A stretch of 64,000 nt of DNA. Source: Ophiobolus disseminans. Lineage: Eukaryota; Ascomycota; Dothideomycetes; Pleosporales; Phaeosphaeriaceae. Position numbers and translations under genes: made by a program. Shown here one piece after another: positions 43,131 to 54,363 of the stretch. The notes under the pieces were generated by a model. It saw nothing but the letters and a program-made list of their open reading frames with translations. It did not search any database and had not been told where the DNA came from. The stretch spans positions 899,502 to 963,501 of the forward strand of contig MU006220.1 of assembly GCA_010093685.1 (NCBI GenBank), written 5' to 3'. Positions within the stretch are counted from its first letter, which is position 1. Every line of letters begins with the position of its first letter.

Positions 43131-45032
43131 TCATGTGCTTCGGACGCCCGCCTTCTTTTCGCTGCCGGCGGATCCGCGCTCCTCCTCTTCCCACGCCTTC
43201 CGCTCCATCCTCCGTCTCGCCGAATAAGCTCTTGCGAACTTCCACGCCTCGGTATCTGAAAGGTGCCATTGCTCGACCGCTTCTACTGTTAGCTTCATGC
43301 CCTTGGCCTTGCTTTTGAGTGCGTCGCGCGCTTTGTTTAGGCGGATCTCTTCCTTTTTGATCCATACCTCGTCAGGTATTTCTTCGCCCTTGATCGGCTT
43401 CGGTGGGCCAGGTCGAGGGAAGACAATGAGCTGCGAGACATCACTGGGGGAGCTAGGCTCCTTGGTGGGGGACGCCACCCTAGGTAGATTGAACCCGAGG
43501 ATCCAGTCCACGTCCTGCTGCACGATGCGCTCTGCTGTCAACCAGAGGGTGTGCGCGGGTGCGGCAGCTACGAGCTCTTTGAACTGCACCACTCGGTACG
43601 CCTCCGTCTTCTCCTTCCCGAGCGACTTCCGTGTCAGCTCCTTGGTCCACAGATCACTTTGCACCGTAGTGCGGAGGAAGTTGGTGTCGAGAGTGTCGCG
43701 GGTGTAGTGGAGCGAGGTCATGGTGTACGGGTGTGGAACGGTTCCGATTGTGAAGAATTTGGTACTGTTCACAAACTCCGGGAACTCCTGGAGCTTCATC
43801 GACTTGTTCGCATCACAGGGCTTGCATTTGGAGCGATTAGGTGGGCATGACTTGGGCATGGGAGATGCGGGACACTGGGTCAGATTGCGGGCGATCTGCG
43901 TGGCTTCCCACATCAGGGCGGTTGTGCGCTTCGGTAGCGGTTTGGCGATGGCAACGCCCTCTGGATGCTGCTCTTGAAAGGTGAGGTGCAGATGCGAGTT
44001 GATGAGGCTGGCAAGGAGCTCGAGGCCTTCGGCTTGAGTGTCATTGGCGAGCTTGTCGTTGACCGTGGCATACTTGCTCGATATGGTCTCGGCGGTGTAG
44101 TAGGCAATGCCATTGGCTTTCTTGTCGATAGTGACGTCTGATGGGGCCAAGAGATTGACTACCGCTCCGCCCTCCTTTCGGGCCAGCTGCGAGATCTTGT
44201 CCTGGTTGGCCGTCACGTTCTTCAGCAGCTCGCTGTTGACGACCTTCTTGAGCGCGGCCTCGACTGCGGCTCGATCCCCGAAGAAGACGCCGTTGTTCAG
44301 GGACTGTATGCGCGACAGCTTCGGGTATTCGGCTCGTCGCAGGAAGGTGAGCATCGGGTTCTCCCACTCGGCCATGGGCAGTGCCAGCCAGTTCGCGAGC
44401 ACGCCGCCGCCCATATATCCCCAAGCCAGCCACCTCATGATCTCAACCTCCGTCTTCGGTTCCAGCTTCATGCGCTGCACGAGGCGGTACTGCGGGTGCT
44501 TCATGGCCTCTACGCGGGACAGCACTTGCGGCTTGAAGCCCTGGGCCCACCAGGCGCGTCGCCATGCCAGTATCAGCCTGTTCTCCGCCTCGGCCACAGC
44601 CTTCGCCTGCTTTCCGGGGGCGTCGTAGTATGTGTATATGGGCGGTCGTTCGCGTAGCGGGGGCAGCACGGCGCGGTTCTCGTCGTAGGAGACGACGGAA
44701 GAGAAGGGGCTGCGCCACTTAAAGTCGCTGAGCCACTCAATGGCGCGGTACGAGCTGGTGGTGGTGCTGTTCGGCTGGACGGGCGGCTTGTGCGCAGCGG
44801 GTCCGAAGGGCTTTGGGATGGCGGGGAGGTCGCCCAGATCCGGCACGTGAGCCTGCGGGTGCTTGACTGCGTCGGCTACGTCGGCGTAGGTGGGTATGCT
44901 GTCTTTCGATGGGGGCCCGTAGAAGCTCAGGCTGACGATGATGAAGACGACCAGGGCGAAGAGTGCCTGAAACCTCCGCGGGGGCATCTGCAGTGTGACG
45001 GGCCGCCCGAAGACGGTGTGTTGGCTCGGCAT
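43131..45032 (-). CDS. Type II membrane protein, possibly glycosyltransferase-like, 633 aa
   Basis: Single exon. A short basic cytosolic tail precedes one hydrophobic anchor (FQALFALVVFIIVSLSFYG, residues 24-42), then a Pro-rich stem and a lumenal domain. Between residues 125 and 270 the order IYTYYDAPG, RRAWWAQGFKPQVLS, IMRWLAWGYMGGGVLANWLALPM and then NNGVFFGDRAAV has the layout of Golgi sugar transferases. No confident DxD is placed. A four-Cys cluster (CPPNRSKCKPC) lies near residue 400. Several N-x-S/T sites support a lumenal orientation. I regard it as a conserved fungal protein of unknown activity. It is transcribed away from LYS2 with 552 bp between starts. Confidence 0.7.
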   Translation of the reverse strand: MPSQHTVFGRPVTLQMPPRRFQALFALVVFIIVSLSFYGPPSKDSIPTYADVADAVKHPQAHVPDLGDLPAIPKPFGPAAHKPPVQPNSTTTSSYRAIEWLSDFKWRSPFSSVVSYDENRAVLPPLRERPPIYTYYDAPGKQAKAVAEAENRLILAWRRAWWAQGFKPQVLSRVEAMKHPQYRLVQRMKLEPKTEVEIMRWLAWGYMGGGVLANWLALPMAEWENPMLTFLRRAEYPKLSRIQSLNNGVFFGDRAAVEAALKKVVNSELLKNVTANQDKISQLARKEGGAVVNLLAPSDVTIDKKANGIAYYTAETISSKYATVNDKLANDTQAEGLELLASLINSHLHLTFQEQHPEGVAIAKPLPKRTTALMWEATQIARNLTQCPASPMPKSCPPNRSKCKPCDANKSMKLQEFPEFVNSTKFFTIGTVPHPYTMTSLHYTRDTLDTNFLRTTVQSDLWTKELTRKSLGKEKTEAYRVVQFKELVAAAPAHTLWLTAERIVQQDVDWILGFNLPRVASPTKEPSSPSDVSQLIVFPRPGPPKPIKGEEIPDEVWIKKEEIRLNKARDALKSKAKGMKLTVEAVEQWHLSDTEAWKFARAYSARRRMERKAWEEEERGSAGSEKKAGVRST

Positions 45033-45584
45033 TGCGAATATAGTCAGGAAGCAAGGAGAGACCAGATCACTGTGGCATCGGGATGTTGGTTTCTGGTGTT
45101 GGCCGAGCCGATATCCGTAGACAAGGCAGAATCGGGAAGCTTATTCAAATACAGTCACCTGGGCAGTGGACTCCAAAGAACTCGAAGCTACCTGTGAAAC
45201 AAGGTCAAAGGAGTGACAAGACCGTACGGACAGCAAGTATACGACTCGTCACAATTCCCTGATAGGAGATTGTAGCGGCGCGTCGTGCGCAGGAACGGGA
45301 GACGGGACGACAGGGGTACCTTGCATCTCGCAAGGCTGAGCACGCTATCGATAACGACTCCCCGCCGAAGTCGCTGGACAATTTCTGGCGCCGCCGTCAT
45401 ACCTCAGGTGAGGAGTCACTGGACAGCTCCGTACATCACATCTCGCGGGCGCGACTAGACTTGATTAGATTGTAGTTCTTCATCATTACCGAGTACCGAG
45501 CTAAGACAATTGAGTCATAGCAACAACTTTCTGTGCACACCAACACGGGACCCCGCGAACCCCACAGCCTCATCGGACGCGACA
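45033..45584. other. Divergent promoter between the membrane-protein gene and LYS2
   Basis: No gene. It holds one consensus Gcn4/CpcA site (listed separately) and a half-site TGACTC on the minus strand at 45413-45418. Confidence 0.55.
45511..45517. promoter_or_regulatory. Gcn4/CpcA-type site TGAGTCA
   Basis: TGAGTCA is the palindromic bZIP site recognised by Gcn4 and its filamentous-fungal homologue CpcA. It lies 68 bp upstream of the ATG of a lysine-biosynthesis gene, a classic target of general amino-acid control. A half-site lies about 95 bp further up. Confidence 0.6.
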
Positions 45585-48500
45585 ATGGGCTCAATTAACA
45601 AGGGAGACATCCCGGACCCTACCGCAGACCTTCACTGGTCTGACTTCAAGGGGCCGATCCACGAGATCTTTGCCGGAAATGCGCGCAGACACCCCGACCG
45701 AGCATGTGTAGTAGAGACGGCAACCAGCAAGACGCCCGAGCGCAGATTCACGTACAAGCAAATACTCGAGGCGACGTCAGTGCTTTCACATCACTTGGTG
45801 AGCAATGGCATACAACGAGGAGAGGTGGTCATGATCTTCGCTCACCGTGGCGTGGATCTCGTCGTGGCCATCATGGCTGTACTGGCGGCAGGAGCGACCT
45901 TTTCGGTCCTCGACCCGCTATACCCCCCAGACCGCCAGTGCATTTACCTCGAGGTGTCCGAACCACGTGCCCTCGTTGTCATCGACAAAGCTACCCGAGA
46001 AGCCGGTCCACTCTCGGAGCAGGTGCGCACATATGTCAAGGACAACTTGCAGCTCAGGACAGAGGTTCCTGGCCTCCAGCTCAAGGACGATGGCACACTG
46101 GTGGGAGGTGCCAAAGATGGAAAAGATGTGCTGGACGAACAACAAAGTCTCAAGGCAGAGCTGCCAGGTATTTTGGTGGGGCCAGACTCGACACCGACAC
46201 TATCCTTCACCTCTGGCTCAGAAGGAAAACCCAAGGGCGTAAAGGGTCGACACTTCTCCCTGACCCACTACTTTCCGTGGATGGCAGAGACATTTGGATT
46301 GTCTGAGCATGACAAGTTCACCATGCTGTCTGGCATCGCGCACGACCCCATCCAGCGAGACATCTTCACACCACTATTCCTAGGCGCACAATTGCTGGTG
46401 CCTAGTAAAGAAGACATTCAGCACGAGAAGTTGGCTGAATGGATGCGCAAATACGGCGCAACAGTCACGCATCTCACACCCGCCATGGGCCAGATCCTGG
46501 TCGGCGGTGCATCGGCCGTGTTCCCCAGCTTACATCACTCTTTCTTCGTTGGCGACTTGCTAATCAAGCGAGATTGTAGACGACTGCAGAACTTGGCGCC
46601 CAACGTCCGCATCGTGAACATGTATGGAACGACCGAGACTCAGCGAGCCGTCAGTTACTATGAACTGCCAAGTAACAGCGAAGCTCCTGAATTCCTCGAT
46701 GGACTCGGGGAAGTCATACCTGCTGGACGGGGCATGAATAACGTCCAACTTCTGGTTGTGGACCGTGAAGACCGCAACAGGATATGTGAGCCTGGCCAGA
46801 GTGGCGAAATTTACGTTCGAGCCGGCGGTCTCGCAGAAGAGTACCTTGGCCTCTCTGATTTGACTGCAACTAAGTTCGTGGACAACTGGTTTGTTGATCA
46901 AAATAAGTGGGTTGAGGAGGATAAGAAGAGCGTAGAGAGCACAGGTGCGGCTGAGCCGTGGCGAGACTTCTACAAGGGCCCTCGCGATCGCCTCTACCGT
47001 TCTGGAGACCTGGGCCATTATGGACCTGATGGGAACGTACATTGTACGGGTCGAGTCGACTCACAAGTGAAGATCCGCGGTTTCCGCATTGAGCTTGGTG
47101 AAATTGATTCCCATCTCGCCGGCCACCCTCTCGTTCGCGAGAATGTCACCTTACTGAAGCGTGATGCATACGAAGAGCCAACGCTCGTCAGTAGGTAACA
47201 TCCTTTCCGACTCTGCTATCTGGCATTAACACCACCTAGGTTACATCGTGCCCGAGATGAAGCGGTGGTACGACTGGCTCAAGGAGCGAGGCGTCGAGGA
47301 CACTGCTTCAGTCGATGACACAAATCTAGTTGTCCTCCTCAAGCGCTTCAAGTATCTTCGGGATGATGTTCGCGAACATCTCAAGAAAAAGCTCCCTGCT
47401 TATGCTGTTCCGTCGGTCATTGTTCCGCTCATTCGATTTCCACTAAACCCTAATGGCAAAATCGATCGACCAGCTTTGCCATATCCAGAACCCGCGCAAT
47501 TGGCAGCAGCAGGTGCTCGTCGACCATCCCAGCTTGGCAAGGCACTCACCCCTACTGAAAAAGCTATGGCTGGTATCTGGGCAGAGCTACTTGGCGATCG
47601 CGGCGTAACAGCCGACGGCATCAGCGGTAGCGACTCTTTCTTCGACCTCGGAGGACACAGTATCATCGCACAACAACTGTTGTTCAAGATTCGCCGAGAG
47701 TGGAAAGATATTGATGTGCCAATGACAACCATCTTCCAGTATCCTACGCTGCGCGGCTTTTCGGCCAACATTGATCAAGCCATGGATCCTATCGGTCTAC
47801 GACTTGACACTGCTGAGGCCATCGAAGATGATCCAGAGGATGAAGCCTACTCCGCTGATGCAAGAGATCTGGCGACCCAATTGAGCGAATTCAAAACAAG
47901 AGAGCCGCTCAGGGCAGGCGAGAAAGTGCACACTTTCTTGACAGGCGCTACTGGATTTCTCGGAGCTTACATCCTCCGTGATCTCCTCTCCCGACCAGGC
48001 AAGGTCACTGCCTTGGTCCGTGCCAAAGATATCGATGCTGCGATGGGGCGTGTGAAGCAAACATGTCAAGCCTACGGCATCTGGGAAGATGACTGGGCCG
48101 GCCGCTTGGAGACCCTTACCGGCGATTTGGAGAAGCCTGACTTTGGTCTCTCTCCAGACACATGGAACAAACTCGCAGACTCAGTCGACGTGGTCATTCA
48201 CAACGGTGCACTTGTACATTGGGTATTGCCGTACTCCCGTTTGCGCGGACCTAACGTATCGTCTACCATGACTGCTCTCGCCATGTGCGCAGTCGGTAAG
48301 CCCAAGCAATTTGGCCTTGTCAGCTCAACATCTGTCCTCGACACCGACTATTTCGTCAAGCTCTCTGAAAAGTCGCTTGCTGAAGGCGGTTCTGGAGTTC
48401 CGGAAGCCGACGATCTCGAGGGCGCACGGAAGAATCTGGGAACTGGCTACGGTCAATCGAAGTGGGCCGCCGAATACATCACTCGCCAGGCAGGTCAGAA

Positions 48501-49173
48501 AGGTCTATCAGGCTGCGTTATTCGCCCTGGTTACGTCCTCGGTGACCCTGAAAATGGCACGACGAACACCGACGACTTCCTCGTGCGCATTCTGAAAGGC
48601 TGCATCCAGCTCAAGTCTCGCCCCGACATCACCAACACCATCAACATGGTCCCTGTGACGCATGTTGCGCGCGTTGTCGTAGCCGCATCTTTCAACCCTC
48701 CCGTCTCTCCCCTCGGTGTCGCACAAATCACTTCGCATCCACGCATCACTATGAACGAGTTCTTGGGCAGCTTAGAGAAGTTCGGCTACAACATCCCACT
48801 TGTGTCTTACTCCGAGTGGAAAGCTAACATGGAATCTTACGTCGCCGACCGCTCTGGCACTAAGGAAGAAAACGCGTTGCTACCGCTGTACCACTTCGTC
48901 ACTGGAGATCTACCGGCGGATACCAAGGCACCAGAGCTGGACGATCGAAACGCAGCTGAGGCGCTCAAGAAGGACGAGGCATGGACGGGCGTCGATTGGA
49001 GTCAAGGTGGTGCTGTAACAGAAGACACAGTCGGTGTATACATCAGCTACCTCACCGAGCTAGGCTTCATGCCCAAGCCCGAGCAACGAGGCGTAAAAGA
49101 GCTGGTCATGGGCACATTGACGGATGCGATGCGAGAAGGCATGAAACTTGTTGGTGGCAGGAGGGGCGTGTAG
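45585..49173 (+). CDS. LYS2: L-2-aminoadipate reductase (adenylation-thiolation-reductase)
   Basis: Exons 45585-47190 and 47240-49173 flank a 49-nt phase-1 intron (GTAGGT...CACCTAG), giving 1179 aa. The enzyme adenylates 2-aminoadipate, loads it on a phosphopantetheine arm and reduces it with NADPH to the 6-semialdehyde in fungal lysine synthesis. The A domain shows LSFTSGSEGKPKGVKG and NMYGTTETQRAV, then YRSGDLG and GRVDSQVKIRGFRIE. The carrier motif FFDLGGHSI places the modified Ser near residue 676. The reductase domain opens with FLTGATGFLGAYILRDLL near 770. It is shorter than yeast Lys2 (about 1390 aa), lacking an N-terminal segment. The start at 45585 has a good context (GACAATGG). Confidence 0.96.
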
Positions 49174-49884
49174 ATGAAGATTAGTATGGTATGGTGCCGG
49201 TTAGACAAAAGAACTAGACTCATCACTACAATGCGTCGACTGGATGGTAGGAACATTCCAGGGTCCAATCTTTCGTTCACAATATCACGGCGTCGCGAAG
49301 AGGTATTTGCATACTTAACTCTTTAACAGGTTTTGCCGCGTTCATGCTCGGGTACCTCTTACTAGACTTTTAATCACTCGAATATTGCAATGGAACTTGT
49401 GCGACGTCCTCCAGCCTTGTGTGCTACTCGGATGCAACATCGAGATCGAGCATGGACCGACTGCTACGCGAACAGTGTCACATGGTCATAGCAAACCGTG
49501 GAACTTATTGGTTCGTCGACGAACACGCAAGGTCGATGCGTCTTCGCGGACATCGAGGAGGCGCAGGCTTTTTCTTGCCAACATCCACATCCTATGAGCG
49601 TGATCGTGAATAGCCGCGCGCGCTTCAGTATATGCGCGGTGGGCAACGCGCGCTTCTTGGTCGAGGATGTTGCCGCCTTTGGATTGGTGAATGTGTGGGG
49701 CCAATTAGATGTTGGGAGATGTAAGAGCGACAGCGAGGCGGAATATGCACTCGTTGCTGTTATGTACTTTTGTAAACTTGAGGATGTTGATGTATCTGTC
49801 GTATGGGTGGAAATTCCGTGTTCAATTTACAAGACATCGAAGTTTTCACAAATCACGGACACATACTCGGACACTCATAGACAT
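49174..49884. other. Intergenic, no gene supported
   Basis: Frames at 49385-49700 overlap on both strands without motif. The long frame beginning at 49498 becomes protein-like only after about 49885. Confidence 0.45.
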
Positions 49885-50079
49885 AGCCGCGCCACCGTCG
49901 TCTTTAGTACACCACAACCGGGGCAAACAGTAGCAAGTGTGGCAAATGTTTTTGAAGCCACGAACACAAGCTACTTGAGTATGCTCAAACGCCGGTCCGA
50001 TGCTCTCGCGGATCTTGATGATGAAGTCAGACCACTACTGCACGATGACAACTTGGTAATTTATAGTGCGGGTGTTTGA
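49885..50079 (+). pseudogene. Possible remnant of an alpha/beta-hydrolase end from an NLR-type gene
   Basis: The last 65 codons of a plus-strand frame read TVVFSTPQPGQTVASVANVF and then LSMLKRRSDALADLDDEVRP, LHDDNLVIYS. This is reminiscent of the end of the hydrolase-like domain found at the N terminus of many fungal NLR proteins (FFGTPH...S...A; then a helix with L-x-L-D-x-x-F/V). The next expected blocks (ET-x-P, NB-ARC) are absent, and an A11 run follows the stop. It lies 85 bp before the TPR remnant below. This is a pattern judgement only. Confidence 0.3.
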
Positions 50080-50163
50080 AATGAAAAAAAAAAGTCGGCA
50101 GCACAGGTCAGCAGAGAACCTTTTACCCAGCTGTGTGACATACTGACACACGAACACTTACAG

Positions 50164-52024
50164 TTCGTTCAAAACGATCCTGCAATCTTAATCTAACAGA
50201 CGAAGTCAAAGCCGCGGCAAACGCTGCTGATCACCCGGCAGTGGGCAGGTTCAAAAGCCAAATCGGTACGACATACAAGACACTCTCTACCCATCTCTTG
50301 GATCTCATACCTCGGATTTGTGAGCGTTGCAAGTTCCCTTCAATAGTTCAACGACACTAATCTTCTACAGCTGCAAGCGCCTTATCGACAGTCATGGCGT
50401 TACCGGAAGCCTGGAACTCGATGCTTGCCTCGTTAGACCCACCATCCGCCAAGCTACTCAGCGTTCTCAGCCTCATGGACCCAGACTCGATTCCAGACCG
50501 ACTTTTCAGTGGTTGGAAATCAGACGCTCCTAGGCTCAACGATCCGAGTACGCCAGATGAGCACGAGTATATCACGGCGCGAACTCCTCTTTTGGATTAC
50601 GGCATGATCGAAGTCGAAGAGAATATTTCGACACTCCGCAGGATCGTTCAGTCCACAAGACTGAAGCTTATATCAGCAGAGGAGCGAAGCGATGCTTTCG
50701 AGTCAGCGCTTGCTCTGCTCGCAGCCAGCTTCTCTTGACAGCATTTGGGTTACCACATGCATGGGCAATGGCTGGATTGCGAAGTCTTCCTGCCCCATGT
50801 GCTGGCCTTCGATGAAGCGATCTCAACGTTCGGTTGGACCATGACCAACGCTAATGCCGCTTGCTACGTGAATATGATGTGTGATGCGACGTGGTAAGAA
50901 CTGCATCTTTTACATCTGCTCGTGATCCGCGGCATGCCTTGTTCATGTTCCATTGCCTCATCTGACCTTATCAACAGGTATCTTTGGGAAATCGGCCAAT
51001 ACGACGACGCATTCACTCGTGTGGACCACGCAGAAACCATTTGCTCGGAGACCATTGGTCTACAAACACCCGAGGCAGCCCGACTTTTCGTTGTCCGTGG
51101 TAGTGTATTGTTGACACTGAATCGATATTCCGAGGCTGGAGGGCTTTTCAAGAAGGGCTTGGATATTTGTGTAGCCCTGCTTCCGTGGAATGACCAGCTC
51201 CTCACCAACAGTTTCATGCAGGTCGGCAACTTCTATTTGTCCGAGGATCGATTCGACAATGCAATTGAAATGCAGACCAAAGTCATCGCTATCCGGGAAG
51301 CCTCCGATGATTCCAGCCCAGCAATGATGGTTATCTCGCACTTCAACCTCAGTCGAAGCCATTTGGGAGCGCGAAGATTCGAGGATGCTGAACGCGCCCT
51401 TTCCGATGCGTCTCGCTGCGCGACTGCACTAACGTCTGAGACGGAAAAACTGTTCTATGAGAGCGCGTAAGACATCCTTCATTCCACACACCAGCCTCTT
51501 GCGACGTCAAGATACTGTGATGAACCAGCTGACGTCTATCCTAGTCGCCTTTACGTTCTCGGAAACATTTCGCTAGCCAAAGGCGACCTAGACGCTACAC
51601 TTCGAATGCACACCAACGCACTGGAAGTCAAAGAAGAAGCGAAATGCCCACAATTCTCCGTCAGTGCTTCAAAGCATAAGCTGGGGGACATGTCTGCTAT
51701 GCTGGCCGACTACAACTCTGCCCAGTGAGTAACTTTCCTCCGAAGCTTTCGGATATGGCAATGGATTCTGACACGGCCAGAATGTATCTACGCGAAGCGA
51801 TTGTAGTGCTTGAGAAAGTTCCCGGACACTCGGGCGCTAAGCTGATGAGGATTGCTCGGACAGAGAAGAGGCTATCTGAGGTTTTGCTCATGAGTAGAGA
51901 CGCCGAAAGTCCAAAAACCTTGCGTGCAAATGTCGCGCAGCGACTTCAAACTGCGACCGAGATGAGTTTCGAAGAAGCGCAGGCGGCGGATTTCGGTAAG
52001 CTTGTACCGCATCTAGACAGATGA
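50164..52024 (+). pseudogene. C-terminal TPR half of an NLR-like gene, broken by a stop codon
   Basis: Segments 50164-50319, 50371-50893, 50978-51466, 51545-51724 and 51781-52024 join over introns with good GT/AG sites. The first holds a helix (DEVKAAANAADHPAVGRFKS). The second has EAWNSMLASLDPPSAKLLSV and LSLMDPDSIPDRLFSG, the linker block that follows NB-ARC in fungal STAND proteins. TPR helices come after. A TGA at 50736-50738 interrupts SFS-(stop)-QHLGYHMHGQW, where relatives have SFPRQ; CGA to TGA would explain it. No P-loop or NB-ARC is found upstream, so the nucleotide-binding domain appears to be deleted. The remaining exons are otherwise clean, which suggests recent loss. Confidence 0.65.
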
Positions 52025-52631
52025 GTGACAAATGATGGGATTCGTGAGGTCTTTGAGGCTCATGGGAACGAGTTGGAGCAGAACCAAAGGGGCAGAGGTA
52101 GCCAGCCCAATTACCGGTAGGTAAAACGTGGCCCGATGACGTTATAATCCCTAGCAAAACCATCCGTCTCCAAGACACCTTTTCTAAATTTCAACCGCAG
52201 ACAAGTTTATTTTGTAATTTTCACTGTTAATTGCACATCCAGTCCTTGGCCGTCAGAGGCGCAAAAACATGTTGGCCACTTCCTGGAAACAACAAGCAGC
52301 GTGACCAAACTGAGAGGGAGAACACCCGCAAACACATTTCACGGGCGTATGAGAAGAAGCTGGTTCACCCAAGAGAACTATGATTTCACAATATATACCA
52401 GTTCTAACGCGATTATTGACTTTTATACATACTCATCTCCGTAACAGTTTGGGCTCTGCCCAGACCTACTATAGTATGAGTTGGGATAGCTCATGTACGG
52501 TCATGTATATAAGCAGGTCTGCCCACCTCAGATAGTCAATTCAGCGCAGTACTCCCCCTCTCCACGCACCGTCACAATCTCTTATAGGTAAGACTCGACA
52601 AGCGACTACGCGCTGAAGTCCACCTTATATT
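52025..52631. other. Intergenic, nothing seen
   Basis: Convergent spacer between two broken genes, AT-rich in the middle. No inverted repeats or transposase remnant noticed. Confidence 0.5.
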
Positions 52632-53628
52632 TCAACCCATAATTTCATTAGCCCACTCCTGTTGGTGTGTAATCTCCAGCGCAACAGTCTGATCGGCACA
52701 TTGCCGAAGCTCCTCATCCCAGCGAAATACATCCTCCATCTTTACGTCCAGGGTCTCCCAGAATGGCACACCATCTCGCTGCGGGTGATCCTTACACAGC
52801 GTCTCCACATGCTTGAGAAAAGGACGTCGACACTCGTTCGTGCCTAGGAACACAAATTCGGCATTAATACCGTGCTTGAGCAGGATCCCAAAGAGCATAC
52901 CTAGCAAGAAGGAATCCTTGCGGAACGAATCATTAGCCTCACACTCTTCACTCCCCCAGCGAACCGATCTGGGTCCTTGAGGCCGCTATATTTCCACGCG
53001 ATGTCAAACATGAGATGCTTCAACGCCTTGATACGCCCGTTGAACACATCAAAGAGCTGAGGCAAACCATGGATGCGAGATGTACTTCGCTCGCTGCGGC
53101 GTGTCCAGTAAAATTGTACCGGCGAGAAATAATGCGTGGAAACTCGTCGCGCAAGTCTGGGTCGCGGGTGAAGTGCGACGTCAGCGCCGGTGAAAGCTTG
53201 TCGAATAGCCGGCGATGATGGCAGGCGGTACAGTAACATACTCCGTCGATGATATGCTCAGGCGAGTGGGCTGAACAGCGCTCTTTCTAATGGATGCTGA
53301 CATATCGATCATCATCGATTGGCGTGCTTGCGTCGCTCGGTCGGTACCCTCCAGGGAAGGCGCCTTTGTACGTTCCGAGTCGGTTCATCTCAGGGAAGGC
53401 GCCTTTGTACGTCTCTAGTCGGACGTCGGGATTGAAGTTTTTGAAGTAGCTGAACGCTAAATTTGTGTCCAGGGCGAATGTACTGAAGACCTTGGTGTGC
53501 TCTTCGACGGCAGTCACATGGACATCCGACTCACGGGCTTGAGTGTCCACTTCCAGTTTAGAAGGAGACGGAGGGGGCGTAGTGACGTCGTCTGTGTTGT
53601 TTTGCAAGTTTCGAGAGCGGAGCTGCAT
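52632..53628 (-). pseudogene. Unknown gene with shifting frame
   Basis: The 5' part (53287-53628, start MQLRSRNLQNN) is intact for 113 codons and includes a tandem TYKGAFP repeat. Coding-like text continues leftward in other registers: IKALKHLMFDIAWKYSGLKD near 52960-53020, then SFLLGMLFGILLKHGINAEF through VFRWDEELRQCADQ to a TGA at 52632. No usable introns connect the registers cleanly, though an unrecognised splice is possible near 53270. The family is unknown. It may be a decayed gene or one whose introns I cannot place. Confidence 0.4.
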
Positions 53629-54363
53629 GATTAGGATCCGACTAGGTTGTGTGTTGTTGGCCGAGGCTTCGTGTGTTAGCTTGATAGATTCTCTTGAGAA
53701 GATGTTGATTAGTGGGAAGTTGACGAGGGCGGGAGGGAGACGATATTATATGGCAAGCACTCGGAGAGTCGCCTCGCCATACTTCCTTGGAACTAATAGA
53801 AAGTAAATCACTCCATCGATGGTGAACAACAATCTGCCACAACGTCCAAAACGATGATTCATCCACAATGGTCTCTAGGCACGAATCTCACATGTATCCT
53901 TCTCGGACGAGAACCCGAGGTAGCTGATACTTAAAATAGTACGTGGGGCCAAAGGTGTCGTACTCAAGTTGCTTACATTGAAAGTCAATGAGCGATGAGG
54001 ACTATGCTGCACGGTAACTGGAGAATATCGAAAATTAAACAGCTATGCCTTAGGTAAGTAAACACGAAAGCCACGACAAATAAGCCGACGACACCTGTCA
54101 AAGTAACTCGCTAACGCTTTTGCCGCCAGCTCTTTACAGTCGTCAAGCCTTTGAAGATTCTCACGGTCGCCCTGGCACTACAGCATACGTCCTCGGCAAT
54201 CGACCATCATTCTTACAGGAAAGGACCACAGCTTCACTTCATCTCCCCACCTCAGTAATCAAGTTCAGCTGCGGCGCTTCATCAAAATCTCATGAGCAAA
54301 TGTTTAGTGCCGCACAAAGCATTCTCAATACACAACTATCTCCCCTCGCAAAACACCCCATCT
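53629..54363. other. Intergenic, nothing seen
   Basis: No frame with a motif on either strand. Lies between the broken gene and the 3' end of the CBM1 gene. Confidence 0.5.
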
